A program made the translations under genes and the position numbers. 64,000 nucleotides of DNA from Rhynchonema sp. JSB1_4 (lineage: Eukaryota > Nematoda > Chromadorea > Monhysterida > Xyalidae). The notes beneath the pieces were generated by a model. That model was not told where the DNA came from. It did not search any database and saw nothing but the letters and a program-made list of their open reading frames with translations. How positions within the stretch are numbered: the first letter of the stretch is position 1; every line of letters starts with the position of its first letter. This document shows positions 1 through 12,505 of this stretch, piece after piece. The stretch spans positions 59,315-123,314 of the forward strand of contig JASAMV010000544.1 in NCBI GenBank assembly GCA_030248065.1, in the 5' to 3' direction.

Positions 1-1376
1 AGGCACTTTGGCGAGCGGTCCGGTTCGGTAACCGGGTTTTCAAGATTAATTGAATAGTTCCAATAATATCAGACGTAATTTGAAAAAACACCCAGCCTGA
101 CCCGAGAGCCGGCAGTTATGGCTGCAATAATCTAGGAAATAACCGTGGCGATAAGCTGAACTTTGGCTTAGCTATATGTACATAGTTTAAGGGTACTGGT
201 TTATGGGCCTTAATTGACGGTATACCATGGCTTCGAGTTCCCATTGTGTCTGATTACCAGGTTTCCAAATCCGTTTGCAAAGGCGACCACAGGTGAAGCT
301 TTGGGTTTGGAAACGTGAACTTCACACAACCGACCACCAAGTACGAAACTGCCCGCATGCTTGCTGTGAAAAAGATCCCTGCGCAATGCTGTTTGTTTCC
401 AAGAACATAAAAAGCGATCAAACAAACAATAAAAAACGGTATTATTTTCTCAGTATGCTTCGTAGAGAAGCAATAAAACAGCGTAGACAGGTTTGCCTGG
501 TATGGAAGTGTACAAGCTGCAGAAAGAGCGCTGTGTATGGTCCAACCACGTGCTCATGAGACGACTCTTTTCAAAGCCTGCTTGGCCAGATTAAAAAATG
601 CGCCGGTCACACGGGTTTTCGCAAACAAAAGAAAGAGATTGGGCCGAGAGACATGATGACAAGTTCCAGCTGGCAGACCTCAATTTGTTGCGTGCTTACG
701 CGAACAGCAACATCGTTCAACACACAAATGTTTTGGGAGTCAAAAGGGAATTTACGCACCGAGGTGGAGAGCGTGTATTTAAAAAATACATGCATTTCTC
801 TTTCTTTCATTTCCGAAATACGTGGAACCGGAACATTATTGGATCCGTTCAAGTCAACTTCAAAATAAGTCGTCTCATGAGTTCGTGGCCGGACTATACA
901 TACTGTATCTGTGCATGTTTGCACATTGTAGTTCAAGCAAGTCAAGTTTTAGCCAAAACTAAGAACAGGAATAATATCAACATCATAGAACACAGACAAA
1001 TTTTATGCAATATTCACAGGCAATTCAAGAAAAATAGATATTTTGCGTTGGGCATAGGCTGCACAAAGGGATAGACATAAATCGAAAATAAACACAATAA
1101 AATCGTTGAGTTGGCATTATATATGAAAAATGTTATGACTGAGATTTGACTGGCGCAAGCATATGGCAAAGGCAAAGCGATAAATTATGCGACAAGCATA
1201 AAAAGGAAAAATGAAATGAGCCTTGGCAGAGAAACAAATGACATGGATAAAAATGACAGCAAGATGGTATTCTTAATTTCATCCTGATTTCTTTCGAGCA
1301 ATCTCTGTTTAAAGCTGCAATTTCGGTTGCGGGCTTTTCGGAATTCAATCCTTTGGATCACCATGTTGATCTCTTT
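1..1376. other. No gene recognised; 3' flank of the PLCXD gene
   Basis: No exon with splice signals and family resemblance was seen on either strand. A 158-codon open frame at 598-1074 (plus) has no recognisable domain and coding-like composition is not evident, so it is not called. Confidence 0.5.
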
Positions 1377-4300
1377 TTAGTTCAATCTGACCACAGTTAA
1401 ACAGAAATCGAATTTCTCCACAAAGTCCACAATAACAATGTTGAGGTGGTCGCGCGGGTAGCCATTGCCGTTTAGCCAGTTGACCACTGCCTGAATCAAT
1501 CAGAGCGATGTTATCCCTGTTTTTATTTTTTTTGGTTTCTTTGTGGCCCCAGGCACAAAGTGAATGAATGTCCAATATATATAGTTCACGTTCGACGTAA
1601 ACTAAACCCAAAGTCGTAGGCCGCCAGTTCAGGGCTCTGGTTTTAAAATGCTATTAGAACGGTTTATCGCCTGTTGAACAAGGGATACCAGAAAGTTTCT
1701 GGTATCCCTTGTTCAGTGGGCTTTCACATCAAATTTTTTGACGTGGGGCTTCTAATTTTGTTGGTTGCAGAAACAGAGATGAAGACGGCCAAAGTCTCGA
1801 ACTCGACATCTCCGATATAAAGCCAGCCGCGATCAATCCGCTGAGCTACAGCAACGTCAAACCTTACACAAATCTCATATCGCCATTAGTTATTGTCAAG
1901 TTCTGAACCCGAAAATCATCTTTTGAAACGTTCGGGTAACACACGTACCAGTGCCGCTTGCCAGCCACCCAGGCAGCTGTGCGTGATGTTTCAGGACTGC
2001 GCGTGGTTAGCGTTCGGGTTTCGAACTTTATAGTAAAACTATGTGGAGTATTCTACTATGCGGCATCGAATTTAGAAATTCATTATACCACCTGTGTCGT
2101 GTTTGTGGCCATCTGATATTCGAGCGTGGACTGCATGCCCTTCAGAATGTCACTCAGTTGAGGGGTGACAACGCCCTGCATGACCTGGAACGAACACGTT
2201 GAAGTTTGCCGTCGTCAGGCTTATACTAATGCTGTCAACGCAACTGACTGTGCTTCGTGCATACGTACTGTCTGTAGGTTGTTGTCAACGCACGAGCCCT
2301 AGCCATCCAAATGAACAAATCGTTCAAATGTGTTATAGAAACTCCCGTGCCTTGCGCTCGTTTAAGACAGCTTTCCTATTTTCAAGCCAATGTCGTGTTG
2401 CGTTTGCTATTGGTCGCACGATGACTTTATAAGAATCGGTCAATTTTTTTTCCTGATTCGTAAAGAGGGAAAGTGACGGGGCAATGACGTTGCGTTGCGT
2501 GATCGCTCACAAAGCATGTAGTAAAGAGAATGTTTCAGACCTGCAGCAACGTGGTTGATCTGCTAGATTATTTTTAGCTGAAAATGTTTTGTGAGAATCA
2601 CAAATAGCACAGTGGTTAAGAGTGACTGAACTTGAAAATCAGGATTGATTTGATGAATTCTTATGTGGCCATTGTGCGACCAATAGCATCCCAGCGTGTG
2701 CTTGCAAGAATCACAGACAGTTGTTCATCGACTTTGCAAAAAATAAAGCTTGGTTGAATTATTCTATAGCTGCCCGACCGCCTCATATGTAAAATGTAAG
2801 CTATGTACACCAACATGAGCTCGAAATCGAAGATGGCGTGTATTCAATACGAATAGAAAGAGAAAATCATGATGCTCGATTTTGTATTCTTCAACGTGTG
2901 ACATTTCCCAAATCAGCAGCCACTTACGAATGTTTCACTATTCTGCCAGCTCCGAAATCGAACTCGTGTTGGTGTAGTTTGCCTATATACATATGTACAT
3001 ACGTACAGCAGAGAACACAGCGTTGAACCGCAACATTTTCAGTTTGGTCTAGAGAGTGGGCAGGAACCAGGGTTGAAAAAAAAAATTTTTATTAACGAGC
3101 TTTTTTTTAAAAAAAAAATTTTTTTTTTTGATTTTTTTTTGACGAAAAATTTTTTTATTAGAAAAAGTGTTGCAAACGACGTTTCAGGATAAATGAAATC
3201 GATGCAACATATTTTTCAAAAATTGAAAAATTTTCGCCTGAGACCCAACTTGTGTGGTGACACCCGGTAGCATTGTGCAGATTCTATGGAATCCTACCAG
3301 TCTGAGGTTGATGTTCACTAACGATGTACTCTAATGTATGGTAGCATGCCGTACAATGTATTTTAATGCATCTAATGCCGTATATCTGATATACGAGCAT
3401 CAAAATATCGATTAGGGCGGACTTAGGTTGAATCCGGAAACCGGAATCCGGAAATATTTCCGGAAAACGCATTATTTTTGCATGTAAATTTCTGCGTTTT
3501 CCGGAAATATTTCCCTGAGTCCGGAAATGTTTTGTATTTTTGTATGCAAATTATTTCCGGTTTCCGGATTCCGGATTTAACCTTAGTTCGCCCTTACAGC
3601 CCAAATCTTGCGCGTCAGATCGACTTTGCGCGCCCGGTTTTGCACCAGACCTATGTACAGTATATACATGTGTAGTAGCATGCAGTGGTACATTATCGGT
3701 GCCACATCACTATAAAAGACCATCCCCGCGCATCCCTGTACGGATTTGGGGACAATACAGGGCGCCGCAGGCGCGATTTTGGAAAAATTGTCCCGTCCAC
3801 AGAAAAAAAGTGCCAATTTTTTGCCTCGAAAAAGGCCATTTTTGGAGATTTCAGCCCATTTTGGGCAACTTTTTTTTATTAAAAAAAAGCAAAATCTGAG
3901 TTTCAAAAAAAAAATTTTTTTTTAAAAAAAAATTTTTTTTAATTAACCACTTTTTTTTGAAACAACCCTGGCAGGAACAAACCACCGGCGTGATGAAACA
4001 ATTCAACCTGCTTTAGATACCTGAAATTCTTGCGGCCTTCGGTTCTCCAGCCGTTGTCCCATGAATTCGAGCACCTTCGACGTCACGTTCGAGTTTGCCC
4101 AGGGACTTTTGATCGAATTCGACAGCCAAAACTGGTCACCCACACCCGGGTTGGCGGCGTCCGGGTTCTGGAAGCACAAACATGTACCTAAATGCATTTT
4201 CAGCACAACTTTCGATCGTCTTTCGCTAGAATATACATGAAATTTTACTTGATTAATGCCAAATGGCGGGAGATAAACGTATCCATCTGGCCGAGCAGGG

Positions 4301-6589
4301 ATCAGTTATACATTAAATCGTTGGGGCAAAGGTTACGGAAGAGTACCCTGCCCAACTATGAGAACCTAAGATTCTCAGTATGTATAATTCCGGCTTTAAG
4401 TTGTAGCAGTTTCGGAGCCGATGTCAGCCGGGCCCGAAAAAAGGATGGTCTCTGAACTTTATGAAAGTGGCGGAGAAACACTCACAACAGCAATTTGGTA
4501 GAAGACAATGATTTGTTTCTGCTGCGCCCACAAACTGTCGAGTGTCAAAGTGTCGGGATCGGCGCGCGACACGAGTTTGTCGCCGAAAGTAGAATTGATC
4601 TGGAAGAGTACCGGAGGTTTCCACAAACAGCCCCCCCCCCCCCGAACAGAACCCTCCGAGGTCTATGTTCGGAAACATTTCCAACTACCAAAGAGCCCCC
4701 GGGCTTTTATTTGGGGCAAAATGCTTTCCAAAACTCAACCAAGAAAGCATGGGCCCCACAAGAGAGAGCAAAGAACAGGTCGCATGTGTCGGACGTTTTT
4801 TTCAGTGGAAAGCTGCTCTAAAATCAAGATAACCTTAGCGATGATTTCCAGAAAAGTCAAAAACCTACACAAAATCCCCCGAGGATATATCCGAAAAGAG
4901 CCTGGGGGCTCTAAATCGATCAGATGTTTGAAACAAAAATACCGATTTTCCACCTTTTTCCGAATCGCGCCTCCGGGGGCTTTAAATGGGAAACTCCGGT
5001 AGGAAAACAAATATCATACTCTTGGAACGAAACACTCATTATGCACATTCCCGTTGTTCATTCTGCAATTTTAACCCCTGAAATAAGCCACCAAGTGGCA
5101 GTATATCCAGAATTCTTGTACAGCGATACTGACCTGACTCATAGCGAGTTGATGTAACTCTTGTGTCATGTCGTAGAAATGATTGAAATCGATCAGAACC
5201 ACTTCTTTCGGGTGATCCTGCGAAGGAAAAGGAGGCGATCTCTACGAAAACTTTGTGTCTCTTTTGTGGCTTTCTTGAAAAGAAATTGTCTGCTGTGATT
5301 TTCCCACTTTGCTCTAACGCCCTTCGCCCTCTCTCTCCAACCATTGATATACAACAGCAGATTGGGGTCACGTCAGGTGATCGGTTTACAATAGACAGGA
5401 TAGACAAAGGATCTAAAAATTTGAAAAGTGCAACTTTTTTTGAAAAAAAAAAACAAACAGGAAAACCTTGACAAAATCCTGTATTTCGTTCAACGCATGT
5501 TCCAACGGCGGTCCGTAGAGTCCGTGCACTGTTCGTATCTCGTTCGGGTTGTCGGCGTGCGCTGGGTGGGCGAGACGCATGTCGAAATATCTATGGAGTG
5601 ATTGCTTTATGTCAGGATTGCGTTAAAGGCGTTGTCCAAATACTGTTTAAAGGTGGGGTAGGATATGGATGGATTTTTTGCCATCAAGTTCATAAAAAGC
5701 TATATGTCAGATTTAGTGACAGATGAAGGAATACACGCAGTTAAGTATATGGCTACAATGACGGCTAATAGTTTTGTCGTCAAATCATGTTGTCAAATAA
5801 ACTGGTCAAAATAATAATACCAGACATGAGCCCCGAGATCAGCGCGAATATTATACATGTGATTTGGCGGCACGAAGCGGCGACGTGATTTGACGACATT
5901 ACGATAAGCCAAAATGACGGTGACTTTGAACTTGGACTGTAATGAATACCTGATACCGGCCATCAGCTGTTCGTAGAACGTCAGTCGTTGCGTCCTTGAC
6001 CAATTGTGGATGATTTGCTTGACGGGACCGAAAGGCGGCAGCGACCTTGCGAATTCAGGCAAATCAGGCGCCAACGGTTGTTGTTTGTCGAGGAAATACG
6101 AGAACGAATCGTGCGAACCTGAGATTATTACCACTGTCGTTTGTTCTTTTGATCTAAATTTGTCAAATTCAAATTTTTCAAACTTCAAATTCAAAGTTAC
6201 GGGGTCTGCCTTGCCAAGTCAGAGCATCTCTGAAGGTCTGAACCAAAAAAAGTAGCCGGGTTCAAAACCCGGTTCTCTTCGACGCTTTTGATGCTGAGCA
6301 CTTTCACGTTTTCTCAAATTTTACCACACAATAACATGATTTAAAAAATGGTAAAAAATTTCACCTGGAATTTTCAGTTTCGTCAACGGCGTGGCGCTAC
6401 GCGTCTCATTCAAATGTGCCATCCAATTCTCCAGGTCCGCTTCCATGGCGCTCTCTAATCGATTCGTCAAATTATCCAGGGGCGAAATCGAAATTTCGAC
6501 AGTTGAATGCGCCGGTTTTTCGATCGGAAACCCGCTTGCCAACACGATAAACGTCACCACACAAACCGCCACCAGCCGGCTGGCTGCAG
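1377..6589 (-). CDS. PI-PLC X domain-containing protein (PLCXD family), 5' end missing
   Basis: Eight exons on the minus strand: 6589-6365, 6118-5950, 5590-5467, 5217-5134, 4599-4486, 4167-4021, 2184-2092, 1490-1377 (stop TAA). Phases match throughout and give 355 residues. The X-domain signature is clear: GSHDSFSYFLD with the first catalytic His near residue 77, then WSRTQRLTFYEQL, RYFDMRLAHP, TVHGLYG with the second His near 153, HPKEVVLIDFNHFYDMT, FGDKL, SPWAN, and a C-terminal LNIVIVDFVEKF. Both catalytic histidines are present, so activity is plausible; in the family the reaction would be phosphoinositide or related lipid cleavage. The first visible exon encodes a hydrophobic run (RLVAVCVVTFIVLASG) that looks like a signal peptide, so the protein may be secretory. 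The initiator Met must be in an upstream exon, because this exon needs a preceding phase-1 exon; none was identified. Intron 6 (2185-4020) holds two transposable elements. Confidence 0.88.
1675..1715. repeat. Perfect 20-bp-arm hairpin
   Basis: Positions 1675-1694 are an exact inverted repeat of 1696-1715, separated by one base. It lies in the last intron of the PLCXD gene. The loop is too short for a usual microRNA precursor; a foldback remnant is more likely. Confidence 0.8.
1787..1858 (-). repeat. tRNA-like fragment (SINE head or tRNA pseudogene)
   Basis: Read on the minus strand it has a box A-like TAGCTCAGCGGATT and a box B-like GAGTTCGAGAC at tRNA spacing, with only four acceptor pairs (GACG/CGTC). 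The D and anticodon stems are poor, so a working tRNA is unlikely. It sits in the last PLCXD intron. Confidence 0.5.
2409..2684. mobile_element. MITE, family ending ATTGGTCGCACRATGAC, copy 1
   Basis: The left end ATTGGTCGCACGATGAC and right end GTGCGACCAAT are inverted. About 28 bp of terminal repeat continue inward (TTTATAAGAAT and ATTCTTAT). The core GAAAATGTTTTGTGAGAA is shared with copies at 6848-7171 and 26543-26893. No transposase is present. It lies in intron 6 of PLCXD. Confidence 0.8.
3068..3970. mobile_element. Non-autonomous hAT-like element with 8-bp target duplication
   Basis: It starts CAGGGTTGAAA and ends TTTGAAACAACCCTG, inverted. The flanks are an exact 8-bp direct repeat GCAGGAAC (3060-3067 and 3971-3978), the hAT hallmark. 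The interior has A/T-run blocks, a cluster of TTTCCGGAA and GGAATCCGGAAA words (3430-3580), and a backbone TGCCTCGAAAAAGGCC. It inserted into PLCXD intron 6 and carries no coding frame. Confidence 0.92.
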
Positions 6590-6847
6590 CTGCAAGATTT
6601 GCACACACACACAGACAGAGATCATGCTTGAAACATTTTACTCACGGCGTTATACGTGTTATCTACATGGCATGTGCGGGGTAGTTTGAGTCTTTCGCTG
6701 CTGCCACACGGGCTAGTGCAGTATTATTTGCGAAATTTCGCACACACTTTGTACAGTATGTTGGTGGGCGTGTGCTTGACCACTGCGTAGCGCAGCTCTC
6801 TGTGAGCGCGCACACTCAAAATATTTTTAAAAGCGCACCGCGCGACT

Positions 6848-7171
6848 ATTGGTCGCACAATGACTAATGGAGAATTTATCCAAAATTCAAAGGATGGACC
6901 CTGATTCAGGCTCAGCCACGCTCAACTACTGTTTAACCACTAAGCTACACACTTGTATGTCCGACAAAACATTTTCATCTGAAAATAAACGAGTAGAACA
7001 ACCACCAGCTGACAGCAACGTGGTTGTTTTACTGGTTATTTTCAGGTGAAAATGTTTCGTGAGAAATACAAGTAACTGAGTGGTTAACAGTGACTGAGCG
7101 TGGCAGTTCCTGAATCAGGGTCCATCCTTTGACTTTTGGATAAATTCTCCATTAGTCATTGTGCGACCAAT
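6848..7171. mobile_element. MITE, family ending ATTGGTCGCACRATGAC, copy 2 (near-complete foldback)
   Basis: Here almost the whole element is inverted: 6848 to about 6990 is repeated in reverse at about 7025-7171, including ATCCAAAATTCAAAGGATGG and GAAAATGTTTCGTGAG. The short centre carries GCAACGTGGTTG. It lies just upstream of the PLCXD gene. Confidence 0.85.
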
Positions 7172-7657
7172 ACTTGTCCAAAACGCGTGGGGTGTTTGTG
7201 TGAGCGTCAGGCATGCATGTGTTTAACATCGAAAGACATTCAAAGAGGTTCAAAACAGCCGGCAAAAATGCAGCGGACGAAAACCACAAAATCCGACCAG
7301 TGGACATCAGGGTTTAAAAAAAATTGTTAATTAACGAGCTTTTTTTAAAAAATTTTTTTTGGACTGGACATTGTGCTCATCCGCTGTACACTGTGCTGAA
7401 CCGGGATTCGGTGAATCTTAGGTCTTGTTCTTGAACACCACGAGACCAAACAGCAGTTTGGGGATGAAACTCGCTGTTTTCATAAATAACCACGCTTTTA
7501 GTTTCTCTTGCGCTGTTTTCACCCGCTTAGATTCTGTGGTTTAGCACCAATTAGAGGCCACTGTGGTAGTAGTTCCTTGGTTGCGTTAACGCTTGGGTTC
7601 AAAGGCGTCTTAGGAACGAGAGAGAGAGGGAGTGACATTTGACACCGTGGTGGACCT

Positions 7658-7754
7658 GTGCATGTATTTGTCAGGTTGTTCGAATTCTCTCGCATCATAT
7701 AGTTGTCCATGGTGGACAGTGAGAGAATTCGAACAACCTGACAAATACATGCAC
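7658..7754. repeat. Foldback with about 35-bp perfect arms
   Basis: GTGCATGTATTTGTCAGG followed by TTGTTCGAATTCTC at 7658-7693 is repeated in reverse complement at 7719-7754. The spacer is about 25 bp. Confidence 0.85.
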
Positions 7755-8924
7755 GTCACGAAAGCTGGGTAGTCGAAACACCTACACACTAAAAGTATAA
7801 ACTAGTACATTATTGTAAAAAGAGAAACTGAAGTACACTCTTCAAAAAAACAGCCGTCTTTGTACTTGATATACCACCCTCATTCACACGCTGTATCATG
7901 GCTCACAAACAGCCAATAAGCAACAACGCAAGCACACTCAACGGAAAACTTCCAAAATAAACGCTCATGATTCACGAGTTTGCACACACGCGATAATTTC
8001 GAATTTACCGCGTTGATGATGACACCAACCTTGTGCCTGTGCAATCATGATCGATAAAAGCTCGGCTCAAGTTGAAATATCTTGAATAAGTCGTTGTTGA
8101 CCACCGAAGCGGAGTTTTATTTGAGGCGACGGTTTTGGCTTGAAGTCAATACTGTCGTCAAAGATTTTCCGCTATGTTTTGTTACATGAAGCATGACACC
8201 AAAGACCTGCACAGAGCTGCAAAAGTGCATTGTTCTGACCACATTTTCAGTGCTGTTCGCTGAGTCGGGTCTCAAAACAGCTCCGCTCATGGTCAAAACA
8301 GTGCGAAACTGTACTTCGTAATCCGGGGTCTTGCTTCCTCTTTTTCAGTCAAGTCAGGCCAACAAATCAGATTACAAATGGAGCTGTGTTTTCAATCCAG
8401 TCTAGGCCTTCATAGCTCACCACTGCTTTCCGTTCTTTCCTGCTGTTGTTTCATTAACCGGAAGGGCAAAGCACGGTATCCCATTGGTCATATGCTTATG
8501 CATGGCCTGGGCGCTCTCTGGGTTTGATGTCAAGAAGCAGCCAATTGAAGGTTCCTGGACCCGTAATGAAGTTTTGCATGTGCACACACGTTCGCGCGCA
8601 TGTAGGCAATTAGCAAGCATGTGCCTTGGAAGTGCACTAATTGCACGTACAGTACAAAATTACAGATTAATTACTTTCAGTCGCAAGACTCTGGATAGGT
8701 CATTGCAATGCCTGCCAACTGCACATCGGTTCAAAATTTGTGCTACATAATTTTCTCACCCGGTCACATTTTCAGCATTAGAAATCTGTCAGCAAAAAAC
8801 ACACACGTATACGAGCACTGTGCTTCCTCTCTGTCTGAAAAAATGTACACGAGTAGGCGCGCTTAGAGTGTTGTTGATGTCACATGAACTCACAGCACCA
8901 AACTCTGATATAATAACGGGGAGC

Positions 8925-9036
8925 GCATGTACATTCCAAAATCTTTTGTGAACAAAAAATGGCTTTCTTCGACTAGGGCTCGAACCCAGGTCCCCCACCT
9001 AACCGGGGCATTGCTCTACACTGAGCTATCGAAGTG
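8925..9036 (-). mobile_element. tRNA-headed SINE-like element, copy 1
   Basis: On the minus strand 9036-8968 reads as a near-complete tRNA. The acceptor CTTCGA pairs with TCGAAG, the D stem is GCTC/GAGC, and the T arm CTGGG-TTCGAGC-CCTAG is perfect. The anticodon position would read GGT, but base 33 is C rather than T and the anticodon stem is weak. The 3' body (GTTCACAAAAGATTTTGGAA) recurs after another tRNA-like head at 25590-25690, so a SINE family is more likely than a working tRNA-Thr. Confidence 0.6.
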
Positions 9037-9769
9037 CCTGCCCTTGGACGAAAGTTTTTGGTCATATACATACGCAATTGTGATTGCCGTTTCTGCTGTG
9101 ATGCTCAGCCACCCACCCACCCATTGCTTAAACTCTGATATCTTATATCCTTTTGCGCGACCGGTTCAAAACACATAATTTTACCCCCTTCCTGCACATT
9201 TTGTACCCATATGCATGCATATGTTTGGTTCATATAAATTGATGAGCTAAACCGGAAAAAATACAAATTTCTTGCTATTGTCCGCGTCTGTTTGTGGACA
9301 AAATAGTACCTGAAATACATGCATGAAAGACACCAATTTACTGAAAAAATCGCACAACCAATCTGCATGTACAAATTAAATAAACACGGCGAAGTGTTTT
9401 TGAAGTGGTGTCACCACGGGCAACTTGTGTGAATACAAAATGATACGTTGGAATTGCCGTACGTTACTGCACGCTTCTTGCTTGGCAACGCTTAACCTTT
9501 CAAAACGTGCGAAACGATAGAGAAGTTCAAACTGAGAAATCAATTTTGCTTAACTCGTAAGGTATGAAAGATGTGCCCATTAAAATAAGGTTATGTACAC
9601 AAATTATATTATTTGGCAGTAAATTTTAAAGAGTTTTCCCGCGAAGAAATTTTTTTAAGATAATTTTTTAATTTTTTAAGAGTCCGGATAGAAAGCAAGA
9701 TTGTTTGTTGTTCATTTCATGAAGATAATGACGTGATTTATTGGATCTACATGTTGCCACTTTGACGAA

Positions 9770-12124
9770 ATGCTATTGTCTCAGGTAAGCCAATATAAAA
9801 GTATTATTTAATTCTTTTTAACATTTCTACAAATGTTAACTTTAAGCCACATCTGTCTCTAACCGGAGAATGGTTCTTTGGGTAATTTGAATGGACCGAC
9901 ATTAAAAGCGCACAAATGGTTGGGCGCTATGGTATTATCGCGGCACCTAGATAGAGGTTCCCAATGATGTAAAATGTCTAAAAGTACTGTTAGTCGGAGC
10001 GTTTCAGGTTCTATTCGCTACTGCGCTGCTTGTGCAACCGATCTGTGCGGCCAGCGTGTGGCGCGTGCGAAGACAGGTGTTCCGGGATGCCAAGGAGACG
10101 GAAGGATACATGTGAGCGGAGTTTATTTTCTCAAAATAGGCTGCTGGCTAGAAGCTATAAAAATTAAAAATAAACTAACTTTTGTCTCTGAAACGCCAAT
10201 CAACTAGCTTGTGTGGCTTCAATACAAAAATTTACCGGCCTTTAGGCCACTGAATTTTAATATTCACCAGGGTTTTAAAAATTTTAGTGCTAAAATTCTA
10301 CAAAATTTGATCAAACAAATCCATGCATGTGTCTAGTCTACATTTGCTGATCTTTTTAACAAAGAATGGAACAGAACCTATTCTGCGCTATCTTTCTGTG
10401 GATGCAGAATATCTTACGAGTTCATATCTGCAAACGTTTGATCCCGTTGAGAAATATAGGCGACCGAGACCGTTGGCAAGATGGACGCCGGGGCCTATTT
10501 CTGTCGTAAGAACAACTTGCCAATCATTGTGTAGTCAATGACTATAGCTTCATGTTGTTGGGTGTCTTTGAGAGACGAACAGCACCAAATCACAATACAC
10601 GAATTACATTGCCGAATTTTCGATACTCAACAGTATCCTCGTCAGGGCAAATATGGGAATGAATAGACTATAGCTGCATTCTGGTCTCCTCGACACAGCA
10701 ACCGTGACATCTGGGGCACCACACGCTCTCTACAAACGCTCAATCAATGTCACAAAATCATCCGTCTTTTAGCGCCATGTGGCGAAGGGCGTACGCGGAT
10801 CGGGGCAAAATCCGTCCGACGGCGCCGACGACACCGCGACCGCGGGCACCTCCTTCCACTCGGGTGTATTGGTTGTTTTTTGTTGATGGAGCAAACACTG
10901 TCAATATCATTAAAACAATTGAAGTTTTGGACTGTTCCAGAGTTGGACAACACGGAGCTTTAAGATGGAAAATTATCTTTTACGGTTGGGGGCCCTATTC
11001 GATGGCTTTATGTAGAAAACTCCGGTTGCACCCGATTTTCTACGATATTCGGTGCCAGACTTGGTTTCGGTTGCTGTTTAGCTGAAGTCCCCGCTATAGA
11101 ACACGAGGGAAGGCATAATGACTGTTTCGAACAGTTCAAACAGTGTTCGAGGGTTGCTACACTTACTCCGTGATTCATAGGTCAGCTTAGTGTCGGCTGA
11201 CAGTTTGACTTGCTGTTAGGACGAAACTCGGGCCGAAATCTAGCGGGGCCTGAAAATGAATTGTGTGTGGTCAAAAAGAGAAGACGATGATTATTTGTCG
11301 ACTTCAGGCACCCCCGCTGCCCAGCACGCCGGCCGCTCGCAGCTCGTTCGCCGCACCCGAACGGCCGACTTTCCCGCCCACCCCACCAACACGGCCACCC
11401 CACGACCCAAATCGAAGCAGCGGGGAGGACGTGTACGATGCCGATAATGATATTGGACCGGGCACGATTAGTGACGTGGAGGAGTCGTTGAGGGCCGGCA
11501 ATGGACCCAGGCCTCCGGAGGTGTACATGAGTCTTGATATTTGTTTGCTTAGTTGCGATTGTGTGCTCGCGTACATTATGTATATATGTTCATGAACCGT
11601 CACGGTCACGTTCAGCTATGATCTGGGTCTGGTAGCTTACCTAACATTATGAGCCTCCAATGTTTGAATAGGTCATTATGTATACTACCCTCAAGAACAC
11701 AATACATATGTATAGTATATGTAACACACTCCAATTGTGGGGCACGGTTGAATCCTGTGTTCTCAGCGTTCCTCTCACGTTCGCAACCATTCGAGAATCG
11801 GGGGTTGTCAGAATCTGACACTCTATCATGGGTCTGACATTAGCCTGTTCGAGAAACGAGTTGGACCAAAGCCGTTGTTGTCTGTGAGAGAAAAGGCGAC
11901 GTTAGCATAAATGGCATTGAAAATTGCGTTTTTTGTGAAAACTGTTTTTTTAAGCGCACACCACTTTCCAGGTCCGCCCTCAAATAACTCATCGACCTCT
12001 ACGACCGGCGGCTCCAGAAAAGCCAAAGCGATGCGGTTTGTTCCGATGTGATAGCGCGCTGGGTAGTATTGTTCGAACGTTGGCTGGACAGTTTCTGGGC
12101 AGATTAGGGGGCGACGATAACTGA
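9770..12124 (+). CDS. Secreted proline-rich protein, possible peptide precursor
   Basis: Five exons are proposed: 9770-9784 (ATG, five codons), 10008-10111, 10773-10863, 11308-11520, 11972-12124 (stop TGA). Phases agree at every junction, giving 191 residues. The N-terminus MLLSQVLFATALLVQPICA is a good signal peptide, although it is split by an intron after codon 5. Next come an Arg-rich stretch (VWRVRRQVFRDAKE), a Pro/Ala/Thr-rich region (about residues 60-110), and an acidic segment (GEDVYDADNDIGPG). Near the end KPKR precedes CGLFRC, a C-x4-C ring, then an amphipathic tail (ALGSIVRTLAGQFLGRLGG). Signal, dibasic site and small disulphide ring resemble peptide hormone precursors, but no family is recognised. 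The last exon is the least certain: another frame there is Ser/Thr-rich and stops at 12050, but its phase does not match exon 4. An AATAAA lies at 12272. Confidence 0.6.
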
Positions 12125-12271
12125 CTGCAATTTTGTCATTCTGAGAATGTCTGCTATACTTCGTGCTGTTTCGAATTTTTTATCATTGGCAATATACGAA
12201 ATCTGTCTGTCTGTCAATACTAACTTCGGGTATAACCTTAGTTAGATATGAACCTAACCCGGTTTTCGCGG

Positions 12272-12277
12272 AATAAA
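12272..12277 (+). terminator. Candidate polyadenylation signal AATAAA
   Basis: AATAAA lies about 150 bp after the stop codon of the proline-rich protein gene, on the same strand. Confidence 0.4.
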
Positions 12278-12379
12278 AATCTTGTGGAGTGATGCGTTTT
12301 ACACTGTCTTTCACACGTCATTATCCTAATTGTACATCATTGTTTATGACGGGTGTTCAGTAGATACCTTATAGTCAGT

Positions 12380-12505
12380 GATCCAACGGGACGGGATAGT
12401 TTATCGGGATCGGCATCCGGAATATGAATCGGGATCGGGATGTCTTAACGGGATTGAAATTTTCCAGTACGGCATCGGCGGAATGATAATCGGGAATTAG
12501 TTTCT
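12380..12505. repeat. CGGGAT/ATCGGG word-cluster repeat
   Basis: The hexamer CGGGAT and close variants (CGGGACGGGAT, ATCGGGATCGG, AACGGGATTG, AATCGGGAATT) recur throughout this short stretch. It is not a regular tandem array. Confidence 0.7.

Larger units (their letters stand above)
7172..9769. other. Intergenic stretch with repeats, no gene seen
   Basis: It contains a degraded hAT-like end at about 7308-7365 (CAGGGTTTAAAAAAA then ATTAACGAGC), a foldback at 7658-7754 and a SINE-like copy at 8925-9036. No exon was supported. Confidence 0.55.

Noticed and set aside
598..1074. 158-codon plus-strand open frame
   Set aside because: No domain, no splice context, and a long frame is open on the opposite strand as well. 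It looks like chance.
4508..5002. 164-codon plus-strand open frame
   Set aside because: It is antisense to a PLCXD exon (4486-4599) and runs into intronic sequence.
8968..9036. Functional tRNA-Thr gene
   Set aside because: Base 33 is not T, the anticodon stem is weak and the downstream body is shared with another dispersed copy, so a SINE-like head is favoured.
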